Part shown: one piece after another, positions 12,136-24,733 of the stretch
Layout of the letters: each line of letters begins with the position of its first letter
Numbering within the stretch: position 1 is the first letter of the stretch
Assembly (NCBI GenBank): GCA_013400155.1
Contig: VXBM01001079.1
Span: 169,727-233,726, forward strand
Origin: Helopsaltes ochotensis
Lineage: Eukaryota > Chordata > Aves > Passeriformes > Locustellidae
Length of the DNA stretch: 64,000 nucleotides
Direction of reading: 5' to 3'
Program-made: the position numbers and the translations under genes
Notes under the pieces: generated by a model
Told to the model about the DNA's origin: nothing
What the model saw: the letters and a program-made list of their open reading frames with translations, nothing else
The model's database searches: none

Positions 12136-14387
12136 CTTATAGATTTTCCTATGCAACTTCAATAGGATATGGTTTTCCTTTTCTTCTATTTTTAACAGAT
12201 TGTTTTTTAAAAAATTGAATACTTACACCTAGAACATAACTAAAGTGATTCCTTCTATAAAGACACATACAGACTATATACATGCAAACATATATGACTA
12301 TATACATACATACAAACACAGTATGCATGGCTGGGACTATTCACAACACACCAAAAGAAAATAGTATAAATGGCACAGTGTTTATTCTGTATGAGCAAAG
12401 CTTTATCATTTTACTTAAATGAGAACAAAATCATTGATTTTAATTTTAAATATACATTAATGTGTGCTTGATAAGAAACACTTAACCTATGTGTAGGACT
12501 AAAAGTGACAATTCTGAAAATTCTGTTGTTGTTAGAAGTTATTTACCTTGTGGTTTAGTTTCTATTCATAGTTTCTATTCAAGAGTTTCAGATAATTACT
12601 CCTGGTGTACTAGTGTTATATGCTGGGTGTCAGAAACCACAATTCCCCACAATTCCTCTTCTATTTATTAAAATTAGAAAGAACACAGACTGTAATAACC
12701 TTAAATATTAAAACACTGAAGTACTTTTTCAATATACATATGTTTATTATAAACTATTAAAAATAAAAATAGCAATGCATCTTCCTATTTGATAAAATTA
12801 AATGAAAAATATTGAAATATAAAATGAAAAAAGTGAAAGCTAAATATCTTATTTTTCCATTTATTCTTCATAATCATAAAGAAACATTAAATAAAATATG
12901 ATGGGACACACCACTCATTGCATTCTGTTTTGGTTTGCTGGAATAGGAGCTGAGTGTTGCTAGGTTGTCTCACAGAGAAATTTGGCTCCTATAAGTGTTG
13001 TCTTACTCAGAAAGAGAAGTACTGAACAATCCCAGAATTGTTCATCTATATTTTGAAATGAAATATTCATTGCTGTATTTGATCTTCACATTGTTCACAA
13101 TGAATTAGGACGGGGATTGTTTTGGAAAGAAGTTAGTGCATCTAGAAATTAATCAGAAAAAACTATAATCATGAGCAAGTAGGGAAAGCATAAACATATC
13201 TGTACAGGAAACCTGATTTAAGAGAGAATATATCTAAGCAGGGTAGCAACACAGAACATATGAGCAGAGCATGACTATGTGGAAAGGATAATATTTGCAT
13301 AGTACATCAATAACAGAGGTAGATATATAAACATTTTCACTCTTTCAACTCAGAGAAAAATTGATATTGACAATATTTTGAAAACTGTATTACTTTAATG
13401 CTGTTCTGTTGATTTTCTCATCAGATTTGTAATGTCATCCTTTGAATTAAAAAGAATAACTAGGTTGTGTTTCAAAGAAAAACATGGTTTAAAGAATAAA
13501 AAAATCATAAAATTATTCTTATTTCTATTTAAACATGTAAAAGTGAAATGTGTCTTCAATTTTTAAAACCCCACTTGATTCTTCTTTTGATTTTTTCTGC
13601 TCAATTAAAGAAGTATAACTTTCCTGTATATGGAATACAGATTTCATTTTCAGTGTGTAGCAGCGAAACAAAAATAGATGAGAAGCTTCTGGCTAGTTGT
13701 GCATGGAAAAAGTGAAATTTTACTTCACACAAAACTGTAGCCAATATACCATTGATTCTCAGCAATTTTTTTGTTCAGTTTCCATTCCATCCAATAAAAA
13801 AATTTTGCGAATAAACATTTGATTATATAATGCAATTTACATGTCTGGTAGTCTTTATAGGCTTCAGTTTCTAAAAATTTCTAAGTACAAAAATATTTGA
13901 AAGACATAATTATTTTTACTGGAGACCATCAATAAACAGGCTTGTATGTTTATATGGTATTGCACAAGTAGTACAAACATCAGCTTTAAATCTATGGAAT
14001 ATTAGGAAAGCCTTCATGGAATTACATAAAAACTAACTATATTTATGGAATTGTTTTTTAAATATCTATCCCACATTTTTTTTTTTACATTGGAGGGTAT
14101 TAAAGTATTGGTAAAATTAATTAAATTACATGATATACATGTTATATATTTCACATTAAGTATCTTCTTTGCAAGGATATACACTGAAGTATAAAGAAAT
14201 AATAAGTGCAGTGATATGATATAAGGAAGTGTCATACAGGCTTATATGAAGACAGAGTGATATAAACTTTGGTTAGGATGCCAAAATCAGACACCATGTG
14301 TAAGAGCAATCTTTTTTAGCAGTGTGGCTGCTGACCTGGGGTTTTTGGTGGGATTTTTTTTTTAGTGTTTTTGTTGTTTGGATTTTT

Positions 14388-14403
14388 ATTATTATTATTA
14401 TTA
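14388..14403. repeat. (ATT)n microsatellite
   Basis: About five ATT units follow a T/G-rich stretch. It is an ordinary short simple repeat. Confidence 0.65.
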
Positions 14404-16440
14404 CACTTTTAAATGGGCTAGGTTTGTTACAGTTCTGCATTGTGCCAGGCAGACAAAACATCAGTGATATTTTGGAGCCAGGGCAGAATTCCACTTCTGT
14501 TTCTTTTGGACAGAAGTAATGGCATGTAGACAGAAGCAGATGTGCACTAGCAGAAAGGAATATACAAAGCTGAACATATTAGCACTGGAATAATACTGGC
14601 TTCTCCAAATGATATCTGGCTGCCATTGTTTAATGCTATCATAGAAAAGTTGGGTGCTGCAGAGGAGGTAAATACACAAATCACACAAACCAAAGACGCT
14701 TTTCGCATAACCTGAAAACTGTATTTATACTGGTTTATTCTGATTAAATCTAGTCTTATATTAAAAAAAAAAAAGTCATTGAAATGGCCATTGAGTTATC
14801 TTTCTTATATTTCATTTAGAAGTGTATGGCTTTTACTTAAATTCTGGTGCCTGTCCAGATGCTACTGTTACCATTTTGGAATCTGCAGCTTAAAGTTTTC
14901 CGGAGTAATATTTTTGTCCTTGTTTAAATAGGTCAGAGATATCCATCCCACATATGAGAAATTTCAATGCTTAATTCCAGTTTCAGATAATTCATAATGC
15001 AAAAATGTAAAGTTCTTAAGATAAAGATTATTGTGGAAATGCTGAAAAAACGTTTATCTGATGCTGAAAAGAAGGATTCTGTAATCAGAATTAGGTTAAC
15101 TATCTTATCCTTTCTTATTACGATTGGCTTCCTCAAATTCAGACAATAAAGTGAAGCTACCAACATACATGCAATTGATCTTCACTGCTTTAATGTAATT
15201 AGCTCTTAAATCTCTCACTAGGTCATCTGGATTTGTTTAAATTTTTGAAGTGATTCAAAGAGATGCCTTTATTATTACTGTATACAGTTTAATGCATGCT
15301 CCATATGATCTCAGCAGTGAACACCTACAAGTTCTGCCCTGTCTTTTCTCTGTGTCTGTATTCAATTTCCATGTTTCTAACAATCAAGCATGCAGTCTCA
15401 ACAGACTCCCAAAGCAGGTCAATCACTGTTCTACTATAGCTTCCACACATCCTGGACTTAGCGCTTGGCTGATTTGTATGAAGCATATTGTTTTATTGTC
15501 TTTTTTTCAATGTTTTGGTGTATAAAATTCACAATATCTTTCTGATAAACACTCTGTTTTATGTCTTTGTAATGGATTTGATCCCATATGCCTTAGCAAC
15601 ACCCTTCACACAAGCTTCTGTTAGAAATGAAAAATCAAGAGACTTAGTGAGCACATTACTAAACAAATTGGTTTTGACTGAAAAAAACTGTCCAATATTT
15701 GGTAACATCATATATAGTGTATATAATGTAGTTCTGCATCACAGCAGTCAATATTTAGAGAGCCTCCTATCTTTTAGCTGGTTTTTGTTGTCTGCTTATC
15801 AATCCTGCAAATTAAAAATACATCCTAATACCAAACTAGTTGTGTTTTCCCTGGACTTAAGAGGTTTGAGTACTTGGAAGTGTACCTCTTTTATGCAGAT
15901 GTTGTCTATTAATAGAGTAAGAAAAAACATTGCTGTTATTTGGACTAGTACAAGACTAAGATATATTAGTACATGCATTCACTGAAAAACAGAAAGAGGA
16001 TAAAAAAAAATCAAGAAAACTAAATTAGAAGATTTCAGAGAAAAATTATCTCAAATATTTAATCAGAACAAAAGAGGGCTACAATAATACAGTAATCATA
16101 CACTTTCGTTAAACCTCTTTCTCCCATGAATATCAGGACAAGGCAGCAAAAATACATCAAGTGACAAAGCAGCCCAGTTATGAATCTAGAGTTGAAAGCA
16201 GGAGGCTCTGGGGAACCACAAGATGCTCCACATGTGTGGCAGAGCTTTCTTGAAGTCACACACTCCACAAAGTTGTTCTTCCAATGTCCTACCTGATGAA
16301 ATTTCATGCAACCATACAGTTTCCCAAAACCATACTTCAGAGAAGATCATAAACCGGAATTAGTTTTCATAAGAATAAATTATTTTTGACAGGGGTATTT
16401 ATTTCACCAAAAAGAAGGAGAAACAAACCAAAACCAAACN

Positions 16441-16768
16441 TGAGAAGTGTCCAGTGGTGGCGAGATGAGTCCAGTCTTCTCTGGGAATCCAGTGGAAAAA
16501 CAGGCTCCTGGTGTTCTGTCTGCCAGGTTTTTATCCAGGCAGAAATGCCTGGCTCCTCCCCCTGGGTGGAGCATCTCCCAGTGGGATGATGTAATGTTAT
16601 CAGCCATGCAGTGAGCCTCGATGGCCCATTAACAGCAGATACCCCCTGGAGGGAGGATGGGTCCTGGAAGAGATAAAGAACACTGCCCCACCCGGTTTAA
16701 CAGCTGCCCGTTAACAGAAAGGCACCACCCCCTCCCCCTGGAGTTATGAGATTAAATAAAATAAACCA
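16441..16768 (-). mobile_element. Solo LTR of an endogenous retrovirus (ERVK-like), minus orientation
   Basis: Read on the minus strand, the segment starts TGGTTTATTTTATTTAATC and ends CACTTCTCA, so it is bounded by TG and CA. A TATA-like GGATAAAAAC (plus positions 16527-16536) is followed by about 90 bases that would be R-U5, and GC-rich U3 lies upstream. The text around it (CCTGGCAGACAGAACACC after the TATA) is of a kind I associate with songbird retroviral LTRs. No internal retroviral genes flank it, so it appears to be a solo LTR. An 'aaac' occurs on both sides, but the flanks are A/C-rich and an N lies at 16440, so the target duplication is uncertain. Exact ends are approximate. Confidence 0.7.
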
Positions 16769-16866
16769 AAACAAAAAAAAAAAAAAAACCCACAAAAAAC
16801 CCAACAAAAAAACCCAACAAAAAAACCCCAAACAAAACAAAACAATAAAAAACCACAAAAAAATTA
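16769..16866. repeat. A/C-rich low-complexity tract (AAAACCC/AAACA)n
   Basis: A run of 15 or more A is followed by irregular AAAAACCC and AAACA units directly abutting the LTR. It may have grown from an A-rich target. A spurious minus-strand open frame of F, L and W codons comes from it. Confidence 0.75.
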
Positions 16867-19800
16867 TGGTTTTTTTTCCTGCAATTTCCTGATGGAATCT
16901 ACCCATAGATAAGAGTGAAAAAAAATCTGTCTTCTGTTAATATCAAAGCACTGAGTTTTAGCTGCCTTTTATTTCTGCCATGTGATTTTCAAATAGAAAT
17001 GATTTTCAGAACTTCCCAATTAAGACTTAAGAGTTATCATGGATCTATTTTGTGCATTCTCATATATCCAGCAGGGATCCAGACTGTCACGTCCTTCAGC
17101 AGAACACCACAAATGATGGCTGTTAGTTATGATTACATTTAGCCATATTCTGCAACATTCATTGAGGTTAATTCTGATAACTGAATACCATTAATATCTG
17201 CATAAGCATCCAAATCCAATCTTAAAACAATCATGTGTTTTGTAGTTTCCTGGGAAGATGTAACAAAAAAAACACCTCATTTTGAGGGAAAAATGTTTAT
17301 TTCTGAGGCTTTGAATTTTGCTCTTTTTAATTTTAGTGTTCCATGTTGTTCCTGTATCACAAGCTATTGACTTCCGCAGCACCTGGCACAGCTCTGTAAA
17401 CTATATGCCTACTTCTTTTGCTCTTAGTACATATAGTAAGCCTGGGATTTACTTGAAATTATAGTAAGAGAAGTACAGAAATTTTCATGCCTTTTTTCAA
17501 AAAAAATGTCTTTTCCATTTTGAATGTCATAGTGATTATTCTCAAAAAAGTCTATGTTGGCACATATTGCCTCATATCATGAGGAAACATCATCTTTAAT
17601 TTGAATAGTTTGGTGTAAAACCCCAGGAAAATAAACCCATATGATACTACAAAGCTAGAAAACAATGGTTCAAAAAACGAAACCTAAATCACCTGGACTA
17701 ACTCAAGTTTTATGTTTTTAGCTGGGATGCTTAACTAGACCAAAATGCTATCATTTCCCATAGAAATCACATTCTTATGCTTGAATTCTTAATAGCAACC
17801 ATTTCCATGCACGTTCAGAATCACTTTGAAGATCTCGGGTTTAGTAATGAGCCCTCTGGCAGTTACAGTGACAAATAAACAGGTCACATTCTGAACACGA
17901 GAATAACTACAGGAGATGAATCTATTAAAATAGATATATTTTATAAAAGGTCTTATTAAGAGGTAAGATGAAGGAAAAAAAGTAAAATAGAAGTGTAAGG
18001 AAAGATTGTAAAACTACATTAGGAGCACAAAAACCAGAGCCAATATTATAAAATGTATAAAATGTTGTAAGGGGTGATTTTGATTCATTTCAGAGCATTT
18101 CCAATTAAAATTATACTGGAAAGAAAATCCTGTGCATTAATTAGTTCTTCTAAAAGAAAGATAATCTCCAATAATTAAAGGGTTAGAATTAATCCTTTTT
18201 AAAGACAGAACATCCACCTTGTTCACATTAAATTACTCTTCTGAACATTTTTTAAAAGGAAAGAAATTGTGCAATAGGTACATGTTCTGTTGAAAATCAA
18301 ATGAAGGAATTTACAAATTCAATTTTCTTTGCAATGACTTGAAATATGCTATAGCAGATTATCTTTATTATTGTCTACCATAACATACATTGTAAACAGC
18401 CTGTATTTATGCTCATGACTACTGTAAAGTTGCAGTTCTGTGGTGTTGGGACTTAGAAGTATCAGTTCTCAAGCATTTCTATGTCAGTATACAGGATGCC
18501 ATATAGGAGATGCGATCTCTGTTTTAGATCAATACCACAGGACGTTAATAAACATTTTCAGTAAGTCTTTGCTCTTAGTTTTGAGATGTCATCCTTGCAA
18601 TACTGTGAACTTGCCTCAGTGTGAAATGCAGGAAATGAAACTGAAATTGTGGAAAACTCTGAGTTGCACACTTAAAAATTATTTTATCTGGTATAGTTTC
18701 AGCATTGCTTTTATGTCTTCCAGTTCCCTGTCATACAGCAACTCCAATGCTGTCCAACGCCAAGTTTAAAGAAAAGTTATAAAAATTTGGAAATACAACT
18801 GTTGCAAGCATGTGTGCTCTATGGTGAAAAATAATTTGAATAAATTCACTTGAATTTATCTGGTAAAATACCAGATCATGCCTTGAAATTAATTAGAAAG
18901 ACGAACTGCCTAATTGCTGGACACAGGTTCTGTATTTTCTTTGCAGATTTTCACCAATCAGTGAAACAGCTAGGAGAGAGCAAGCAAGCACATGCACCAG
19001 CAAATTAGGCTTTGTGAAAACCTGTAAGGATGGACATTAACATTGGGAAGGTAGACAATGCTGAGGATGATCAGACACCCCTTCCAGACAGGAAAGAGAT
19101 GTCTCTTGTCAAAAAATAATTGTCATTATTAGATTCTAAAATTGCTATATCAATAAAAGATTTGGTGACATAATAGCCCTAAAAAGATGGTAAGGATCAG
19201 ATATTTGAAATTTAGGATGGAAGATATTATGCCTCTATTATGAAGAAAAATAGTGATTTGTGCTAAAAAGCTGGAGTGGGCTTTTTTACTACATAGGGTC
19301 TTTCTCCTTTTTTTTTTCTTTTTTTTTTCTTTTTTTTTTCTCCTTCCTTTCCAAAATCTTTTAGATTTTGGAGTATCTAAATTAATCTAATTATCTAATT
19401 AATCTAATCTCTATTTGATAATGGCCACAGTTTCTTTTTCAAGCTGAAGAAATGCTTAACTAGACTTTGGATTGCGTGTTGTTATGATTCCTATTACTTT
19501 AGATTTAGATGAGGTAAGGAATAGGTCAACAAGTAAACTTAGCCCATCCCTCTATGTGCATCTCACTTCAGGATACATCCCAGTGATTTCATTTGAATTC
19601 CACGTGGGACTGTAGCAGTCCAGTCTGAATGTGCATCAATTAGGAAGATAAAATCCCAATTCCCCGAACCCTCCTTATATGTGTAATATATTCATTATAT
19701 AATCTTTCCTGAATCTTCTTTAAGTCACAGCATCTTACCTATGCTCACAGGCAAACTGTAAACTCTGAGCAGTCCCACTGGAATGCAGAAGTATCTTGGG

Positions 19801-22626
19801 TAAACCAGCCTCCTTTTCTTTGCCTTCTGAAAATTAAACCAGCAAAGTGTGCGTGAAAGATGCTTAATTCAAGCATCAAATAGCAGGTCCTGCATTCAAA
19901 TCATGGCTTGTTTCTTCATCTTTCTTTCTCATTTCTGCATCCTTTCCTGGTAGACATTAATCTCCCCCTCCTTAATATAGAATACTGAAGGAAGGAAGGA
20001 AGGGGCACCAATTAAGCCTCTGTTATCTCAGTAAAGACAGGCAATTTCTTCACTAATTGAATTAAAGATTGTGGAGGGCAGCCATTTGCCTTTAATCCAA
20101 ATTTGTTTCTGTAATTAATAAAACATGTCTCTGATGCTGAAAAGTTACAATCATAAACTTAACAATATTTGACCTCAAGGAGATATCATTTTTTCTAACT
20201 CATGGACAAATGTATTTTCAGCAAAGTATACTCAGTAATATCAGCAGCCATGGGCTTGGGGATTTACTTATGTGTAAGACAATATTTTATTAAAAAGAAA
20301 GATTACACTAGATGGTAGTATAAACCCTCATAAATGGATAACTTTCTCGCAGAGAGAAACAGCAAATGTAATGCCTAAAGGACACCACTGGATAAATAAT
20401 GTAGCATATAAAAACTGAACGTATGCCTTGATAAAAATTTTAATCGCGTTTAGATGCTGGCACATATGAGGAATGTGAGGGAATAGTTTTATTTTATGTT
20501 AAAGCCATAGAAGAATGCAAATAAAAATACTCCTTTTATTTTTTTTCTACTTTTCTTTTGCATTTTGTTGCAAAACTAGAATCACAACTGTGCGTGTTCT
20601 CAAGCATCCCAACCCTCCTACACATTTTTAGTTGCCCATATGGAGGTGTCAGATATAATCTGAAAAATGGAATTAGTATCAGGGTTCACAGTTATTACTC
20701 TTGTGGCAAATATTTTACAGAAAAGACAGGAGACTTTGCTGTGTACCAGTGTGTTATTGTCACAGGAGGTGCAGAAAACAGTATGTTTATGCAGCTTCTA
20801 AAGTGATATTTTAACTGTGGGATAGAATCACCAGCAGTGTTTAAGGGATAAAATAGTCTCCAACCCAGTCATCTATCCTATTTTTTTATCATTTTACCAA
20901 TTTTAAAATCTATTTCCAGAGATTTAAAACATTTTCCAACAAACCTATAGAGAAACATGATGCAGTCTCTGTCAGAAACAGTCATTTATTAAATATCTCC
21001 TTTTGCTTTTTATTTTTTTGGCTCCCTGTTCACAATATTCTTAATTTTATACCCAAGATTCTCAACTTTGATATGTCAACTTGATGATTTAGATTTAACA
21101 CTGAGTACAAAAGATCCTAACTCATTTTTGAAATGAAAACATTGGAATGTAGATTACATGATACGTCCTTATTTCAGTGAGTGCTGGATGGAACTTCAAG
21201 TGATGGATTCTTATCCACAATATTTTAGAAATATCAATTATTTTATATTTCATTAAATAAGGAACACATATTTAAAAATAAGTTGAAGACTTCAAATGAA
21301 AACTCTGCAGATTAGCACTGAATGTTCATACTCTAAATTTTCTTCATGAATATTCAATTAAATGGCACAAACTCCACAAGCTCAGTTTTCTTGCTTCTTT
21401 ATAAAGGTCTCTAAAAATAAAAGACCTAATTTGCTAAAATAATAGTTAGAGGTCTGTGCTGGAATAATATTAAAGATGCCAAGAGTATTACACTGGTATT
21501 TTATTGGGGTAAAGTCACGATGATTTAGGCCTGAAAAATTTTAAAGCCTATTAAATTTTTTTCACTAAGCAAAAGGTCTAAAAATCTGAAGAATACCTTC
21601 AATATAATACCACAAGGCATGCAGAGAAACACATTCAAGCCCTGACAGCTTGCTTGGAAGCCCCTTGCTATGTGCTACACAACTCTTCTTTTTCATGAAG
21701 GAATACTAGGTGAACCTAGCACTTCAATTAATGATAATACAATGTCCAGCATTTGCAGTATAAAAAATTCCATTCAAAGGAAGGAAAAAATGAATTCAGA
21801 AATATAAACTGAAGGGGTAAAATAGAAAAATAAAATGGAAAAAAATTACTCACAGAATAGAGTTACTGGAAAACAGGGGTTTAATTTCTTAGCCAGTATA
21901 TATCAGCACAGATTCCCTGGCACAAACAAATCATTGCCAGTAAGCCCAAGAGTTGGGGAAAAAGAGAAGAAAGTTATTATGGAGGAAATGAAAGGATTAG
22001 AACAATAAAAATTCAGAAACATCCTTTGTTTTATTGCATACACATCTATGCTTCTTGAATATATGGGTGTGCGTTTGAAATCACATGTGAAGTTTAGATT
22101 TAGTATTTTTTTTACATTTTTAGTATTTGGATAACTTAAAAACACATGATCCTAGTGGAGAATTATCAGTGTTTTTAAAAATGTGGAAAATTCCTGAAAA
22201 ACATACTTTCTTCTCAGAAAAAGACAAAGTGAAATAAAAGTGCAGTAAAAAGTATCCACCTCTGTACCAACAAAATAAATAAATCAAAACATGATCATAT
22301 GTTGGCAATAACAGCACTGTCATATAATTTCCAACTGTTGGATACTTGATCTGAATGCTGGTGAGAAAGCCACAGTAGGTTACTTTTCTGGCAGAATATG
22401 CCCATTATGTGTCTCAGTGTTCAACAGGAAACTACGATAAGCATCAAAGACCAGAGAGTTGATGAGAGCATGAAATAAAGGCTTTCCTACTGTGAAATGT
22501 TTACCATTCTCATTGCAGGGAAGACAAGTTGGATAAAATAGGCAAGCCACTATTATGTGATTAATGAAGATAACATCAGATTACATCCACTCATTCTGGA
22601 ATCAATTTTTATTTCTTTCTCAGATG
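16867..22626. other. AT-rich sequence without recognisable genes
   Basis: No repeat family or coding exon was recognised. The poly-pyrimidine block at 19302-19350 and the TAATTA-rich segments near 18100-18200 and 20030-20120 are the only distinctive parts. The latter could be conserved regulatory sequence, but there is no direct evidence here. Confidence 0.55.
19302..19350. repeat. T-rich polypyrimidine tract
   Basis: Three T-runs of roughly 9-10 bases are separated by single C or TC and followed by CTCCTTCCTTTCC. It is a simple repeat. Confidence 0.65.
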
Positions 22627-22666
22627 CGATAAATCACAGAATATCCTGAACTGGAAGGAACCCACA
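22627..22666 (-). mobile_element. CR1 LINE 3' terminus, outer part of a split copy
   Basis: The reverse complement ends with the avian CR1 3' terminal text: the plus strand reads 'aatcacagaatatcctgaac', then 'tggaaggaaccca'. The element continues after the insertion at 23072 with 'tccaacttctggcactgccc', which is the expected next CR1 segment. The copy is therefore one CR1 interrupted by later DNA. Confidence 0.85.
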
Positions 22667-23071
22667 TGTGTGAGGAGACACTTCACTCCTCACACAGGGC
22701 ACCACTCAACATCGGGGGCACAACTGAGGGAGCCCCTTCCTCAGTGGCTAATCATTTCAAAGACTCTCTATAAAAACTCCCCTGCCTAATGGTAAGCTCA
22801 AGAGACCTTCACAGAAGGCAGGTATATGAATCAGCAGTTTACCATCTTACATTAAAACTCTCATACCACCTCACTATTGGATCCCACAGACAACATGCCC
22901 AATCAGCACTAACTCCCCCATCTTCCCTGGCATGACTGGCCAATCCACTCTTTCGTAAGACAGCTTCCTATTGGACACAGCTGCAACTTAACAAGAACAA
23001 GGCTGTTTCTACTCCGTTGTGATTAGACCCAGCTGCAGCCCATCAAGCGTAAGGCTGCCCACAGCCCCACA
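22667..23071 (+). mobile_element. LTR-like insertion (~405 bp) inside a CR1 copy, probable solo LTR
   Basis: The segment starts TGTGTGAGGAG and ends GCCCCACA, so it has TG...CA ends. CCACA flanks it on both sides (22662-22666 and 23072-23076), and the match can be read as CCACATG if the boundary is shifted by two bases. It contains a TATAAAA at 22769-22775 and an ATTAAA at 22851-22856, plus several CCAAT/ATTGG motifs. These favour plus orientation, but U3 would then be only about 100 bases. No retroviral coding sequence is present. The insertion is certain from the broken CR1; the LTR class is inferred from the ends and motifs. Confidence 0.65.
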
Positions 23072-23945
23072 CCACATGCAAGGACCCCTGAAGTCCAACT
23101 TCTGGCACTGCCCAGGACAGCCCAAGGAACCACACCATGTGCTGAGTTCGCTGTCCAGATGTTTCTTGAACTCAGACCGACATGCTGTGACCTGGAGAGC
23201 CTACTCCAGTGTCCAACCACTCTCTGCCTGAGGAACCTTTTCCTAATACCAGCCTAAACATCCACTGACAACTTCAGGCCATTCTGTTGGATCACTGGAG
23301 AGAAGAGGTCAGTGCCTGCCCCTACTCTTCCTCCCATGAAGAAGTATAACTGCAGTGGCATCTCTCCTCAGTCTCCTCCAGACTGAGGAGACCGAGTGAC
23401 CTCACCACTCCTCATGACTTCTCTAGGCCCTTCACCAACTTCACCATCATCTCAATTACCTCCTTTGGATGCTTTCTAATAACTTTACATCTTATATTGC
23501 GGTGCCCAGAACTGCACACAGAAGCCAAGAGAGGCTGCAGAGCAGAGCAGGACAATCCCCTCCCTTGCCCAGCTGGTGATGCTGTGTCTGGTGCCTCCCA
23601 GGACACGCTTGGCCCTCCTGGCTGCCAGGACACTGCAGACTCCCGCTCAGCTTGCCATCGACCAGGACCCCCACGTCCCTTTTCACAGCACTGCTCTTCA
23701 GCCTCTCATTCCCCAGTCTGTCCGTACATCCAGGGTTGCCCCATCCCAGGCAGAGAATCCATCACTTGTCTTTGTTAAGCTTCTTACAGATGGTGATTAC
23801 CCAGATCTTTAATTTGTCCAGGCCTCTCAGCCTTGAAAAGAGTCAACAGCTTCTCCAAATTTACTATGATCTGTAAACTTGAAGTAACACTACATGTCCT
23901 TCATCCAGTTTGTTAAATGAAGGCAGTCTGACTGCAGTGCCCCTT
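23072..23945 (-). mobile_element. CR1 LINE 3' UTR, inner part of a split copy
   Basis: Minus-strand CR1 sequence resumes after the insertion. Recognisable segments in plus-strand order are the 'ccaggacagccc...ccatgtgctgag' block, 'ccagtgtccaaccactctct', a 'gagagaagaggtcagtgcct' block, 'cccagaactgcacacagaag', and 'tttgttaagcttcttacaga' near 23771. This is 3' UTR and terminal sequence only, and no usable reverse transcriptase was seen. All open frames inside it are spurious. The far boundary near 23,945 is approximate. Confidence 0.85.
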
Positions 23946-24403
23946 ACATTTCTTAAGTGATCTCTTTCTAGTTATTACACTTATACTTAAAGCTCTCATT
24001 TAATTAGAAATCAGTATTCTTCATTTTTCTGCCAACATGCATGCAGAGATGTTAATTTTCAGTATTCTTTCTTCTCTGAAATTACCGAAGTACATTTGGC
24101 ATGACAGCCTTGTAGTGTCTGTGTGTTGGTGGTACCAGCAATAACAACATTTATGAATATAGATACTTCTGTTCTCTGCATCTTCAGGATTTATATGTGT
24201 GCTTGTTAGGAAATAATTGCAGACCTTGCACAGGTTTTATTGTGCTCTTATTTATTCTCACACAAATTATTGGTATTGAAACATTTGCTGTTCTTTTTTT
24301 TTTCCTGTTAAATTCTTGTCTGAAAATACCTACAGGTTTTATCTGTCTTATCTGTGATAATTCCAGGAGGAATGCAGAAACTGAGAGCAACTGCCACCCA
24401 GAT
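23946..24403. other. Unassigned spacer between two CR1 copies
   Basis: AT-rich unique sequence containing no recognised gene. It separates the minus-strand CR1 from a plus-strand copy that contains the same 3' UTR segments. Confidence 0.5.
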
Positions 24404-24733
24404 GGTCTACAACATCCTCCTGAGGGGAAGTGGAGGGGCAAGTATGATCTCTCTGCTCTCCTGACCACTGACACAGATCGAGGAAATGGCATGAAGCTGA
24501 GTCACAGAAGGTTTAGGTTGGATATAAGGTGTTTCACCAGAGGGTGTCTGAGCAATAGAATGGGCTCCCCAAGAAAGTGGTCACAGCACCAACCCTGACA
24601 GAGTTCAAGAAGAGTTTGGACAATTCTCTCAGGCCCATGGTGTGACTCCTGGGGTGTCCTGCGCAGGGACAGAATTTGCATTCAATGATCCTGATGGGTC
24701 CCTTCCAACTCAACAGATTCTATGATTCTACAT
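24404..24733 (+). mobile_element. CR1 LINE 3'-end fragment
   Basis: Plus-strand CR1 3' region: 'ggtttaggttggatataagg', 'agagttcaagaagagtttgg', 'gacaattctctcaggcccat', 'ctggggtgtcctgcgcaggg', then 'gggtcccttccaactcaaca' and 'gattctatgattct'. The octamer tail marks the 3' terminus. The 5' part is truncated, as usual for LINEs. Shared segments with the minus copy at 22.6-23.9 kb suggest the same or a close subfamily. Confidence 0.9.

Larger units (their letters stand above)
11843..16435. other. AT-rich sequence without recognisable genes
   Basis: Very AT-rich unique sequence with poly-T tracts, notably 39 T at 12097-12135, and an (ATT)n repeat near 14388-14403. One open frame of 165 codons at 15488-15985 (+) has no recognisable domain and is treated as chance. 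Confidence 0.6.

Noticed and set aside
15488..15985. 165-codon open frame on the plus strand
   Set aside because: It is the longest in the window but has no recognisable domain, no supporting gene context and an AT-driven composition. A frame this long is plausible by chance over six frames of 64 kb.
16697..16906. Minus-strand frame rich in F, L and W
   Set aside because: It comes from the A/C-rich tract and the LTR edge.
23412..23876. Several overlapping open frames on both strands
   Set aside because: They lie in antisense and sense readings of a CR1 3' UTR, which is GC-rich and therefore has fewer stops.
24197..24598. 133-codon open frame running into the CR1 fragment
   Set aside because: Half of it is CR1 3' UTR and the other half is AT-rich spacer. 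No protein family is visible.
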